A stretch of DNA of 64,000 bases from JACKAQ01 sp965227145 (GTDB lineage: Bacteria > Calditrichota > Calditrichia > RBG-13-44-9 > J075). The DNA lies in assembly GCA_965227145.1 (NCBI GenBank), contig OZ245730.1, forward strand, positions 5,890,001 through 5,954,000, given 5' to 3'. The translations under genes and the position numbers were made by a program. The notes under the pieces are model-generated. The model did not search any database. It was not told the DNA's origin and saw only the letters and a list, made by a program, of their open reading frames with translations. This document shows positions 20,229-28,617 of the stretch, one piece after another (position 1 is the first letter of the stretch; the number at the start of each line of letters is the position of its first letter).

Positions 20229-20392
20229 CGTTCTGTAAAACTGCTATTTCATTGGGATTTATAAGGACAATATGGTTCTATTTGTCCGAAAAAATGGGCG
20301 AAGAGACCCCGCCGTTGCCGACGGGGTCTGCGCCTGACAGCAGTTTGCGCCAGTTAAAATAATGCTGGGAATACTGCCAGTCGCTCTGCATT

Positions 20393-20426
20393 GGATAAAA
20401 AAAAGCTCAGGCACTGCCTGAGCTTT
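20393..20426 (-). terminator. Strong hairpin, terminator on the minus strand
   Basis: AAAGCTCAGG (20402-20411) pairs with CCTGAGCTTT (20417-20426) around CACTG. Read on the minus strand it is followed by eight T. No minus-strand gene is recognisable upstream of it, so it may have come in with the IS remnant. Confidence 0.5.
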
Positions 20427-20437
20427 GTAAAGCACGG

Positions 20438-20880
20438 ATGCCTTATCGTATAGGCGATGTGCTGGAATTAGACGAGTTATGGTCATTTCTCTGTCAAAGG
20501 TCCGACACCAAATGGGTTTGGATCGCTTGATGCCGCAGAACCCGACAGATCGTTGCGTATCATATCGGCGACCGGGACGAGATGAGTTGTCGGCAGTTTC
20601 GAAAGCAGATACCGAAGCTATATCGAAAAAGCCGGATTTACTCAGACCATTGGGAAGCCTACAAAACCGTATTCGCCAAATATGGTCATTATAGCTTCGG
20701 TAAAGAAAGTGGATAAACCACCAATGCGGAACGCTGGAACACCACTTTGCGTCAAAGAATCTGTCGGTTTGTCAGAAAAAAGCTATCGTTTTCAAATAAG
20801 GTTGAATTGTATGAGCTGTTTCGAAAATTGTTGACTATAACTATAACATTTCGATCAAAATGTAACACTACCAAATTCTC
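20438..20880 (+). pseudogene. Degenerate IS1-family transposase (C-terminal part)
   Basis: One frame reads LELDELWSF, then WIA-stop, then QIVAYHIGDRDEMSCRQ, RIYSDHWEAYKTVFAK, stop, NAERWNTTLRQRICRFVRKK, LSFSNK. These are the landmarks of IS1-type (InsB) transposases: DELWSF, DHW.AY and ERWN.TLRQR..R.VRK.LSFS. The frame is broken by TGA at 20528 and TAA at 20714 and lacks the N-terminal zinc-finger half. The end at about 20880 is approximate, and terminal inverted repeats could not be identified. The region 20229-20437 upstream holds no gene, only a GACCCCG/CGGGGTC hairpin near 20303-20328. Confidence 0.85.
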
Positions 20881-21065
20881 TACCAATACCAGCCCTAACA
20901 TCAAAAAATTCTTGCAGATAATTGAAAAATCAATCAATATTTAGTTGAATATGTCACAAAATATTGTATCTTATTACTCAATTCAAAATATTGATCTGCA
21001 AATGTCGGCATGATAAAAAAAATCTTTTCAGAGATTTGAAATTTGTCATGTATCGGAGAAAATCC

Positions 21066-24000
21066 ATGTGCTACCAGATTAGATACATTGTATTATTTTG
21101 TATCGTATGTGTGCGGGCTGGTATAATGGCTCAAACCGGGCTGTTTGATATACGAGATTCTGATGACCTGGTATTTTCCAATATTGGTGTCGAACAAGGA
21201 TTATCGCATTCCGACGTTTACTGTATTACTCAGGATTCCAAAGGATTTATGTGGTTTGGCACCGGTGACGGCCTTAATCGTTATGATGGATATACATTTA
21301 CAATATTTAAACACGACCCGCAGGATTCTTTGAGTTTGAGCCAGAATTTTGTATTGGAATTGCTCGAAGATAAAACGGGCGCACTGTGGGTCGGTACGCG
21401 TGGCGGTGGGTTAAACCGCTTTAATCATAAGACGCAACAGTTTACCCGGTTTATGGCCGACTCAAGCCGGGCAGACGCCATCGGTGATAACGAAATATGG
21501 ACTATTTTTATTGACAGCCAACAACAGCTATGGATCGGAACTGCGCACGGTGGGCTTAACCGGTTTAATGCTGCGACAGAATCGTTTGAGGTGTTCCGGC
21601 ATGACCCGAATAACCCAAATAGTGTTAGCGATAAGGGTGTTGGTGCAATTTACGAAGATCGCAACGGCATCCTCTGGATTGGTACCCAACACGGCGGCTT
21701 AAATCGTTTCGATCGGGAGAAAAAAACATTCAAATGGTATCGCCACGATCCGGCAAACCCCAATAGCTTGAGTGGTGACAATATTATGACAATTGCCGAA
21801 GACGACAGCCGCATGCTTTGGATTGGAGTACACAAAGGGGGCTTAAACCGCTTTGATCGTGAAACAGAAACATTTACTCGTTTCACGCATCAGGAAAATG
21901 ACCCAAACAGTCTCGGTGGGCATTCCGTTAGAGCAATATTGAAAGATGATTCAGGTAAATTGCTATTGGGACATCATGGAGAAGGTGTTAGTTTGATGAA
22001 TCCCGATAAAAAGACATTTAAGCGTCTGAAGTATGATCCTTTTGATGTACAGAGTTTCTCTGGCAAATTTGTGCTTTCTATTTTCAAGGATACAAAGGGG
22101 TGTTTGTGGTTTGGCACAGAACTCGGGGTTATCAAAACACAAACACTAAAAAATTTCACGCTTTATCAAAAGCGTGTATTAAATGGCGATTTCCAAAAAA
22201 GTGATAACTTCATTTTGGCGATTTATGAAGATCCGACAGAAACAGGGCGTAAATTGTGGATTGGCACCCGGAACAGCGGACTTCATCATCTGAATCGGAC
22301 AGATGGAACAGTGGTTCGTTATCAGCACAATCCCCAAAACGCGAACAGTTTGAGCAGCTATCAAATCACGTTTATTACAAAGGATAAATCGGGCAACTTT
22401 TGGTTCGGCACGGGTAACGGATTAAATCGCTTTGATCCGGATAAAGGCATCTTCGAAAGATTCTCCACAGAAAGCCCGCCTCCGCACCAATTAAACAACA
22501 ACTACATATCGACGATTCTGGAAGATACTACCCGTGATGGCAATGTATTATGGATCGGCACTCGAAGTGGCGGATTAAATCAGTTAAATTTGGCAAACAA
22601 CCATATTCGCCAGTTTCACTATTATCCCAATAGAATTAATACGAATGAGGACTATATTTTTCAATTAACCAAAGGCGATTTTAATGGTGAAAAAGTGATC
22701 TGGTTAGCCACTTTTGGCGGCGGTTTGATCCGTTTCCACCCCAAATCGGCGTCTTTTTACGCATATCGCTTTGATGCAAAAAATGAGCAGTCGATTAGCA
22801 ACAATTATCTTTATTCAATATGCAAAGCCGGAAGTGGAAAATATTGGATTGGCACGGCATCCGGTTTAAACAAATTCGATCCTGTTACAGGTGCTTTCGA
22901 ACGGTTCCATTTAAAGGATGGACTAACCAATGAAACTATTTACGGCATCCTCGAGGATGACGATGGTTTTTTGTGGCTGGCGACAAACGCCGGAATTGAA
23001 AAGTTCGATCCGCAAAACCGGGTTTTCAGGAATTATAATATGCAGGATGGCTTGCAGGGCAATCTGTTTGCCGACAATACCGGTGCGTATTTTAAAAGCA
23101 GCAGCGGCGAACTGTTTTTTGGCGGTAATAATGGTTTGAGTTCTTTTTTCCCCGATCAAATAACAGACAATCAGAATATCCCGCCAATTGTGTTTACGGA
23201 TTTCAAGATTTTCAACAAATCCGTTCCCATTCGAAATGCCCTGAAAAGCGCGGTATCTAACCAGTCATACTTCCTCGAAAGTGATATTTCTGAATGCGAT
23301 AAAATAACCCTTTCCTACCGCGAAAGCGTATTTACGTTTGAATTTGCGGCGCTGGATTATACCGCTCCCGAAAAAAATCAATACGCCTACATGCTGGAAG
23401 GATTTGACGAAGACTGGACATACGTCGGTAACCAAAATACCGCAACGTATACCAATATCGATCCGGGAGAATACGTTTTTCGCGTAAAAGGAAGTAACAA
23501 TGATAACGTCTGGAATGAAAACGGCGCAGCCATTCGCCTGATTATTACGCCGCCGTGGTGGCGATCAAACTGGGCATATTTAATGTATGTTGTAACCGGA
23601 ATTTTGCTGCTGATTGTCGCACGTCGTTTTGAAATCAACCGCCAGCAACTCAAACACAAACTTGAAATTGAACACCTTCAGGCTGAAAAACTGGTAGAAA
23701 TTGATCGAATGAAATCGCGTTTCTTTGCCAATATTTCCCATGAATTCCGCACGCCGCTGACCCTCATAAAAGGACCGGTTGAAAAATTGTGGGAAAAGGT
23801 CACCGATAATGAGGGACGCCATAACCTGAACCTGATCAGAAATAACTGCCAGCGGTTGATGGAACTCATCAACCAATTACTGGATCTTTCTAAGCTGGAA
23901 TCCCGCAGAATGCGCCTTAAGGTTCGCAAAGAAGAACTGGTGAGCATGGTTCGTGGAATGACAATGGCATTCGAATCGCTGGCGGAATTACACAATATCG

Positions 24001-25364
24001 AATTGATTGTAAATGCACCAGATGAAAAATTATATGCATACGTTGAGCGTCATAAGTTTGAAATGATCATTTCAAATTTGCTATCCAATGCCTTCAAATT
24101 TACACCGGAGGGCGGCAAAATTGAGGTTACGTTACAGCGAAACACCATTAACAACGAAAGCGAGTCAAACGACAACCTGCAACGTTTAACCGGGAAAGGT
24201 GATTTTATCGAAATTGCAATAACGGACACCGGTATCGGCATTCAGCCACAACATCAGGCGTATATTTTTGAACGCTTTTATCAGGTGGATGACTCAACAA
24301 CCCGCCGTTACAGTGGCACCGGAATCGGGTTGGCGCTGGTGAACGAACTCGTAGAATTGCATGGCGGTAAAATTATTGTATCCAGCGAAGTGAATGAAGG
24401 CAGCCGATTTGTAATTTATTTGCCAACCGGAAAAGAACACCTGAATCCGGAAGACATCTTAAGTGACGAAGAAATGGGTTACTCCGGATACGAACAGACG
24501 GAAAATGAGCAGGCAATTTTCACCGATGAATATCAAACACAAGATCGTATAGACGAAACCCAACAGCCAAACATGGCTACCGGACAAAACGCAAAAGAAA
24601 AAACAATTTTGGTAATTGAAGACAACCCGGATGTTCGGGAATATATTTGCGATACGTTGAAAGAAACATATCATACGATTTCTGCAAAAAATGGAAAAAT
24701 CGGTTTGGCAATAGCCGTGAAAGCCTTTCCGGATCTGATTGTTTGTGATGTGATGATGCCGGAAATGGATGGTTTTTCATTTTGCGAAAAGCTGAAAACG
24801 GATGAAACAACCAGCCATATCCCGATTATTTTACTGACGGCCAAAGCATCGGAAGAAAACAGGCTTGCCGGTTTGGAAATTGGTGCTGACGATTATTTGA
24901 CCAAACCGTTTAGCGCGCCGGAATTGCTGGCGCGCATCAAAAACCTGATTGCACAACGCCGTCGATTGCAGGAATTGTTTCAATCGCAAATTATACTGGC
25001 GCCCGGCGACGTGACCGTAACGTCAATGGATCAACAATTTCTGCAAAAAGCCATAGATATTATTGAAGTGCATATTTCCGACACGGATTTTACTGTAGAA
25101 ATATTCAGCTCCGAAATGAGCGTGAGCCGGGTGCATTTGAACCGCAAAATTAAAGTTATTACTGGCTTAACAACCACCCATTTTATTCGTTCGATACGAC
25201 TAAAACGCGCTGCACAGTTATTGCCTCAAAAAAGCGGTAACATTTCCGAAATTGCCTATAGTGTCGGGTTTAACAATCCATCATTTTTTGCCACATGTTT
25301 TCGGGAGCAATTTGGTGTTTCTCCATCAGAATTTGTGAACCGTGAGACCGAAAAAAAAGCGTAA
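21066..25364 (+). CDS. Hybrid two-component sensor: propeller, histidine kinase, receiver, AraC output
   Basis: 1432 aa, intact. ATG 21066 has GGAG 7 nt upstream and opens a signal peptide (ending IMAQ), whereas the upstream start at 20964 does not. Parts: about 14 propeller repeats (GLSHSDVYCITQDSKGFMWF, WIGTQHGGLNRF); Y_Y_Y domain (about 740-825); membrane segment (about 831-855); HisKA His892 in ISHEFRTPL; HATPase with GTGIGLALVNEL; receiver Asp1228 in DLIVCDVMMPEMDG; AraC helix-turn-helix (about 1330-1425). It is the same architecture as the broken gene at 4125-8368. The following secreted beta-helix gene is a plausible target (inference). A hairpin terminator lies about 250 bp past the stop. 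Confidence 0.95.
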   Translation: MCYQIRYIVLFCIVCVRAGIMAQTGLFDIRDSDDLVFSNIGVEQGLSHSDVYCITQDSKGFMWFGTGDGLNRYDGYTFTIFKHDPQDSLSLSQNFVLELLEDKTGALWVGTRGGGLNRFNHKTQQFTRFMADSSRADAIGDNEIWTIFIDSQQQLWIGTAHGGLNRFNAATESFEVFRHDPNNPNSVSDKGVGAIYEDRNGILWIGTQHGGLNRFDREKKTFKWYRHDPANPNSLSGDNIMTIAEDDSRMLWIGVHKGGLNRFDRETETFTRFTHQENDPNSLGGHSVRAILKDDSGKLLLGHHGEGVSLMNPDKKTFKRLKYDPFDVQSFSGKFVLSIFKDTKGCLWFGTELGVIKTQTLKNFTLYQKRVLNGDFQKSDNFILAIYEDPTETGRKLWIGTRNSGLHHLNRTDGTVVRYQHNPQNANSLSSYQITFITKDKSGNFWFGTGNGLNRFDPDKGIFERFSTESPPPHQLNNNYISTILEDTTRDGNVLWIGTRSGGLNQLNLANNHIRQFHYYPNRINTNEDYIFQLTKGDFNGEKVIWLATFGGGLIRFHPKSASFYAYRFDAKNEQSISNNYLYSICKAGSGKYWIGTASGLNKFDPVTGAFERFHLKDGLTNETIYGILEDDDGFLWLATNAGIEKFDPQNRVFRNYNMQDGLQGNLFADNTGAYFKSSSGELFFGGNNGLSSFFPDQITDNQNIPPIVFTDFKIFNKSVPIRNALKSAVSNQSYFLESDISECDKITLSYRESVFTFEFAALDYTAPEKNQYAYMLEGFDEDWTYVGNQNTATYTNIDPGEYVFRVKGSNNDNVWNENGAAIRLIITPPWWRSNWAYLMYVVTGILLLIVARRFEINRQQLKHKLEIEHLQAEKLVEIDRMKSRFFANISHEFRTPLTLIKGPVEKLWEKVTDNEGRHNLNLIRNNCQRLMELINQLLDLSKLESRRMRLKVRKEELVSMVRGMTMAFESLAELHNIELIVNAPDEKLYAYVERHKFEMIISNLLSNAFKFTPEGGKIEVTLQRNTINNESESNDNLQRLTGKGDFIEIAITDTGIGIQPQHQAYIFERFYQVDDSTTRRYSGTGIGLALVNELVELHGGKIIVSSEVNEGSRFVIYLPTGKEHLNPEDILSDEEMGYSGYEQTENEQAIFTDEYQTQDRIDETQQPNMATGQNAKEKTILVIEDNPDVREYICDTLKETYHTISAKNGKIGLAIAVKAFPDLIVCDVMMPEMDGFSFCEKLKTDETTSHIPIILLTAKASEENRLAGLEIGADDYLTKPFSAPELLARIKNLIAQRRRLQELFQSQIILAPGDVTVTSMDQQFLQKAIDIIEVHISDTDFTVEIFSSEMSVSRVHLNRKIKVITGLTTTHFIRSIRLKRAAQLLPQKSGNISEIAYSVGFNNPSFFATCFREQFGVSPSEFVNRETEKKA

Positions 25365-25742
25365 ACCTGCCTTAATAATCTCCCCTTGTTTCATGACTTA
25401 AACGATTTGTTCTCTGAATGGTAGAACCGGCGATAGATTTTAAATAAGTTTATTCCGAAGCTTACATTGCCAAACGGAAATGAAATTCAGAAATCCATAC
25501 CACAACTATCCTTTTGGGAAGTTGGTTGAATTTCTCGTTTGGCCTCTTGTTAATGTTCGCCCTGTGACAAAAAATATTGCCTATAAAAACTCCATACATT
25601 CAAGGAAGAGTGCTGCCCAAAGGCAGGTTGCTAACAGTCTGCCTTTGGTTGTTTTTCTGGCTATGTCTTTAATTTACAATAGTTTATTGTTTGGATGTCT
25701 ATAAACAACCGTTGATGTATGTTTACAGAAAGGAAGGCAGTT
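25365..25742 (+). other. Intergenic leader with terminator, no gene seen
   Basis: The 378-bp spacer holds a strong terminator at 25617-25656 and the Shine-Dalgarno sequence (AAGGAAGG) of the next gene. The 250 bp between the kinase stop and the terminator carry no ORF with coding character; they could be a long 3' UTR. Confidence 0.5.
25617..25656 (+). terminator. Intrinsic terminator
   Basis: CCAAAGGCAG (25617-25626) pairs perfectly with CTGCCTTTGG (25639-25648), followed by TTGTTTTT. It probably ends the hybrid sensor transcript, so the beta-helix gene needs its own promoter close to its start. Confidence 0.8.
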
Positions 25743-27791
25743 ATGATAGCAATAATGAACACATTCGTAATTCTCGTTTTACCGTTTTCATTTCTGATTG
25801 GCCAAACGTCCGGGACTGCGGATGTTAACCAGAACAGATATGCGGAGGATTCTGCAAAATATTTTACCAATGCTGAAATTCGGGGGGATAAGCCATTCCA
25901 GAATCCCGGCAAATTCAACACGTTGAAGCTTGTTCCTCAGGAATACTCAACGATCCAATCGGCGATTGACGCTGCTGTGGACAGCGACACAGTTTTGGTT
26001 GACGCCGGCACATATTTTGAAAATATCAATTTCCGTGGTAAAAAAATTCATGTTGCCAGCCATTTTATTCTCGATAGCGATACCACGCACATCAGCAACA
26101 CAATTATAAATGGCAGCCAGCCGAGTAATCCGGACAGTGGTTCGGTGGTCTATTTTGTTACCGGGGAAGATACCAACTCTGTGCTATACGGTTTTACAAT
26201 TACAGGTGGAAGCGGCACAGCCAATGAATTCTCACCGAACTTTATACCAAAAGTAGGTGGCGGTATTTACTGCTTTGCCGGTGCCAAAATCCAGCACAAT
26301 TTCGTTACAAATAATTCAATTGTTCATAGCGATAGCGCTTTTGGTTGTGGTGTTTTTGGCGCAGCTTTTAATAATGAGCATATTATCATTAGCAATAATG
26401 TCATTTCCAATGGGTCTATGAAAGCAGATGGCGTTTGGGGTGGGGGTGTTTATGTTGTTGCTGACGTTCAGGCACATGTGGTTATCGCCGATAATATTAT
26501 TTCCGAAAATTCGATAATTGCCGGCAACGGTTCAACCGCCGGTGCAGGAATTGCCTGCGAGTCTTTCCAGACTTCGCAAATTATTTTCGATATTCACGGA
26601 AACACGATCGCAAACAACAAATCTGTTTCAATATCCGGTTTTAGTTACGGTGGCGGGGTTCATATGTTTGCGGCACCGTTCAGGATGAATAATAACCGTA
26701 TTGCCAACAACGTAATCGGTAATAATACAATGTCATATGGCTCCGGTATGCGATTCATACTGTGCAATAATTCGTCGTTAGACAATAATACTTTTCGCTC
26801 AAATCGGTATCTTGAGCGAAACACATTTACTCTTGGTGGCGGAATATTGATGCAGAATAATAACAATGTCTTACTTCAAAATAATTTGATTATCGAAAAT
26901 ACATCCAACGAAGGCGGCGGTTTATTCATCCAGACACTTACACTGGCGAATGGGTCGAATGACGATTATAACAAAAACAATGTGGCTGCATTGGGCGGTA
27001 GCGCTTTTTCCACAGTAACAGGGCTTCCAAATAATCACAACTTTAACGTATCAAATACCGCTTCGCCATTAATGATCAATAATACCATTAGCAGAAATTA
27101 TGCGACGAATAGTGGGGGCGCCATTTATAATCAAAACACTCAGTCAGTGGTGATCAACAGTATTCTGTGGGGAAATTTCACTGTAAGGGGATCAGAAATT
27201 GAGGTAATTAGTGGATCCGTTTCTGTTCGCCACAGCAATATTCAGGGCGGATGGACGGGTGATGGCAATATTGATGTCGATCCGTTTTTTGCAGATAGAG
27301 TGGATTTTCAACTGTCTGATTCCAGTCTCTGTTTAGGCGCAGGCACTGATTCAATAGAAATTGGTGGGATTTGGTATGTTGCACCTGCGACAGATTATGG
27401 TGGTAATCTGCGCCCCAGCCCAACTGGCACAATGCCAGATATCGGTGCATGGGAATCCCCGTTCGATTCTACCATTGTAGGCATTCCGGAACCGGGTTTT
27501 GCGAATAATCCAAAAACATATTCTCTTGAACAAAATTTTCCTAACCCCTTCAATCCAGCAACACATATTCGTTATGTTTTGCCTCGGTTAAGCAATGTAA
27601 AATTAACCGTTTACAATCTTTTGGGGCAAGTGGTTGTAACGCTGGTAAATAGCAAGCAACCCGCAGGTAGATACACCATTTCATGGAATGGAAAAAACGA
27701 TAGTGGTGTTCAGCAGCCCAGCGGCATTTATTTTTATCAGCTAAAAACAGGCGATTTTAGTGACACCAAAAAAATGATGCTTCTGCGATAA
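25743..27791 (+). CDS. Secreted parallel beta-helix protein with type IX sorting domain
   Basis: 682 aa. ATG 25743 is chosen because AAGGAAGG lies 5 nt upstream and it opens the signal peptide (ending FLIGQ). 'YSTIQSAIDAAVDSDTVLVD' is the usual entry to a right-handed beta-helix. It is followed by many short repeats of the type NNNRIANNVIGNNTMSYGSG over about residues 60-560, as in pectate-lyase-like and choice-of-anchor Q proteins. The last 85 residues are a type IX sorting domain (FPNPFNPATHIRYVLP to KKMMLLR). A polysaccharide substrate is possible but no catalytic residues are recognised. The gene lies just downstream of an intact hybrid sensor. Confidence 0.9.
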   Translation: MIAIMNTFVILVLPFSFLIGQTSGTADVNQNRYAEDSAKYFTNAEIRGDKPFQNPGKFNTLKLVPQEYSTIQSAIDAAVDSDTVLVDAGTYFENINFRGKKIHVASHFILDSDTTHISNTIINGSQPSNPDSGSVVYFVTGEDTNSVLYGFTITGGSGTANEFSPNFIPKVGGGIYCFAGAKIQHNFVTNNSIVHSDSAFGCGVFGAAFNNEHIIISNNVISNGSMKADGVWGGGVYVVADVQAHVVIADNIISENSIIAGNGSTAGAGIACESFQTSQIIFDIHGNTIANNKSVSISGFSYGGGVHMFAAPFRMNNNRIANNVIGNNTMSYGSGMRFILCNNSSLDNNTFRSNRYLERNTFTLGGGILMQNNNNVLLQNNLIIENTSNEGGGLFIQTLTLANGSNDDYNKNNVAALGGSAFSTVTGLPNNHNFNVSNTASPLMINNTISRNYATNSGGAIYNQNTQSVVINSILWGNFTVRGSEIEVISGSVSVRHSNIQGGWTGDGNIDVDPFFADRVDFQLSDSSLCLGAGTDSIEIGGIWYVAPATDYGGNLRPSPTGTMPDIGAWESPFDSTIVGIPEPGFANNPKTYSLEQNFPNPFNPATHIRYVLPRLSNVKLTVYNLLGQVVVTLVNSKQPAGRYTISWNGKNDSGVQQPSGIYFYQLKTGDFSDTKKMMLLR

Positions 27792-27813
27792 AATTCGATC
27801 ATCAATTGCATTA

Positions 27814-27855
27814 TGCAAGGCAGCGGTCACCGGTTCGAGTCCGGTATTGCCCCCA
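27814..27855 (+). pseudogene. tRNA 3'-half remnant (tRNA-Ala-like)
   Basis: The sequence reads as the 3' half of a tRNA: TGCAA and GGCAG (3' side of an anticodon arm), a perfect T arm (ACCGG TTCGAGT CCGGT, 27829-27845), an acceptor strand ATTGCCC (27846-27852) and CCA. The discriminator base is missing and no 5' half is present upstream. It aligns with the 3' half of tRNA-Val at 83-122, and the homology continues through the terminator. The other half of the match is therefore 27.7 kb away in the same orientation. Confidence 0.75.
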
Positions 27856-27860
27856 TCAAT

Positions 27861-27899
27861 AAACCCCGTAAAATGAATGTTTTGCGGGGTTTTGTTTGT
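27861..27899 (+). terminator. Terminator copy behind the tRNA remnant
   Basis: The hairpin AAACCCCGTAAAA / TTTTGCGGGGTTTT with loop TGAATG differs by one base from the tRNA-Val terminator at 128-167. The rest of the 27792-28106 spacer (about 200 bp up to the next start) is AT-rich with no recognisable gene. Confidence 0.85.
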
Positions 27900-28106
27900 T
27901 TGGCTGCGTTTGCGGTTTTGTGCTTCCGTGGCAAAATGCTAAAGTCGTTTGAGAAAACGATTGTTCATATATTTTTGAATAATAAATGCCTGCACAAGAA
28001 TAATTTTGTTTGTATTCTGATTAAATTATTTTAAGCTTATGTAATCAGTTATTTCAATATTTTATAATACAGGACTTATTGTTTAACCACTATAACATTG
28101 ATACTT

Positions 28107-28562
28107 ATGGCAATTTTTAATCTTAATATCAACGGTAAAAAGCAGCAGGTGGATGTTGATCCATCTACGCCGATGCTTTGGGTGCTCCGGGATCACCTTC
28201 AGCTGGTTGGCACCAAATTTGGTTGCGGCATTGCCCAATGCGGCTCATGCACAATTTTGATGGGCGATATTGCAATCCGCTCATGCCAACTACCCGTTTC
28301 CACTGTGGGAAGCCAGGCGATCACGACCATCGAAGGATTGTCGGAAAATGGCGATCACCCGCTTCAGGAAGCGTGGTTGGCACACGATGTTCCCCAATGC
28401 GGGTATTGTCAGGCGGGGCAAATTATGAACGCTGCAGCGCTGTTAAAGGCGAATCCCAATCCGAGTGACGAAGAAATTGATGCAGCAATGAATGGCAATA
28501 TCTGCCGGTGCGGCACATATACCCGGATCAAAGCTGCCATTAAAACAGCGGCCAAATCGTAA
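28107..28562 (+). CDS. 2Fe-2S subunit of a molybdenum hydroxylase (isoquinoline oxidoreductase alpha-like)
   Basis: 151 aa from ATG 28107, the usual length for the small ferredoxin-like subunit. The plant-type 2Fe-2S site is C40-x4-C45-x2-C48 with C60. The second, helical 2Fe-2S site is C97-x2-C100 with C132-x-C134 (ICRCGTY). All eight cysteines are present. This subunit passes electrons from the molybdopterin site to an acceptor. The next gene, the catalytic subunit, starts 55 bp downstream. A two-subunit pair without an FAD subunit matches the isoquinoline 1-oxidoreductase (IorAB)/aldehyde dehydrogenase group rather than xanthine dehydrogenase. The substrate cannot be told from sequence. 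Confidence 0.92.
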   Translation: MAIFNLNINGKKQQVDVDPSTPMLWVLRDHLQLVGTKFGCGIAQCGSCTILMGDIAIRSCQLPVSTVGSQAITTIEGLSENGDHPLQEAWLAHDVPQCGYCQAGQIMNAAALLKANPNPSDEEIDAAMNGNICRCGTYTRIKAAIKTAAKS

Positions 28563-28617
28563 TTTGGCTGAATTATCGGGATCATCAGAAATTCATAAAA
28601 CTTTAAAAAGATCTGTT

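Noticed and set aside
27813..28034. Short ORF of 73 aa across the tRNA remnant and terminator
   Set aside because: It reads through the tRNA T arm and a terminator hairpin, so it is not a protein gene.
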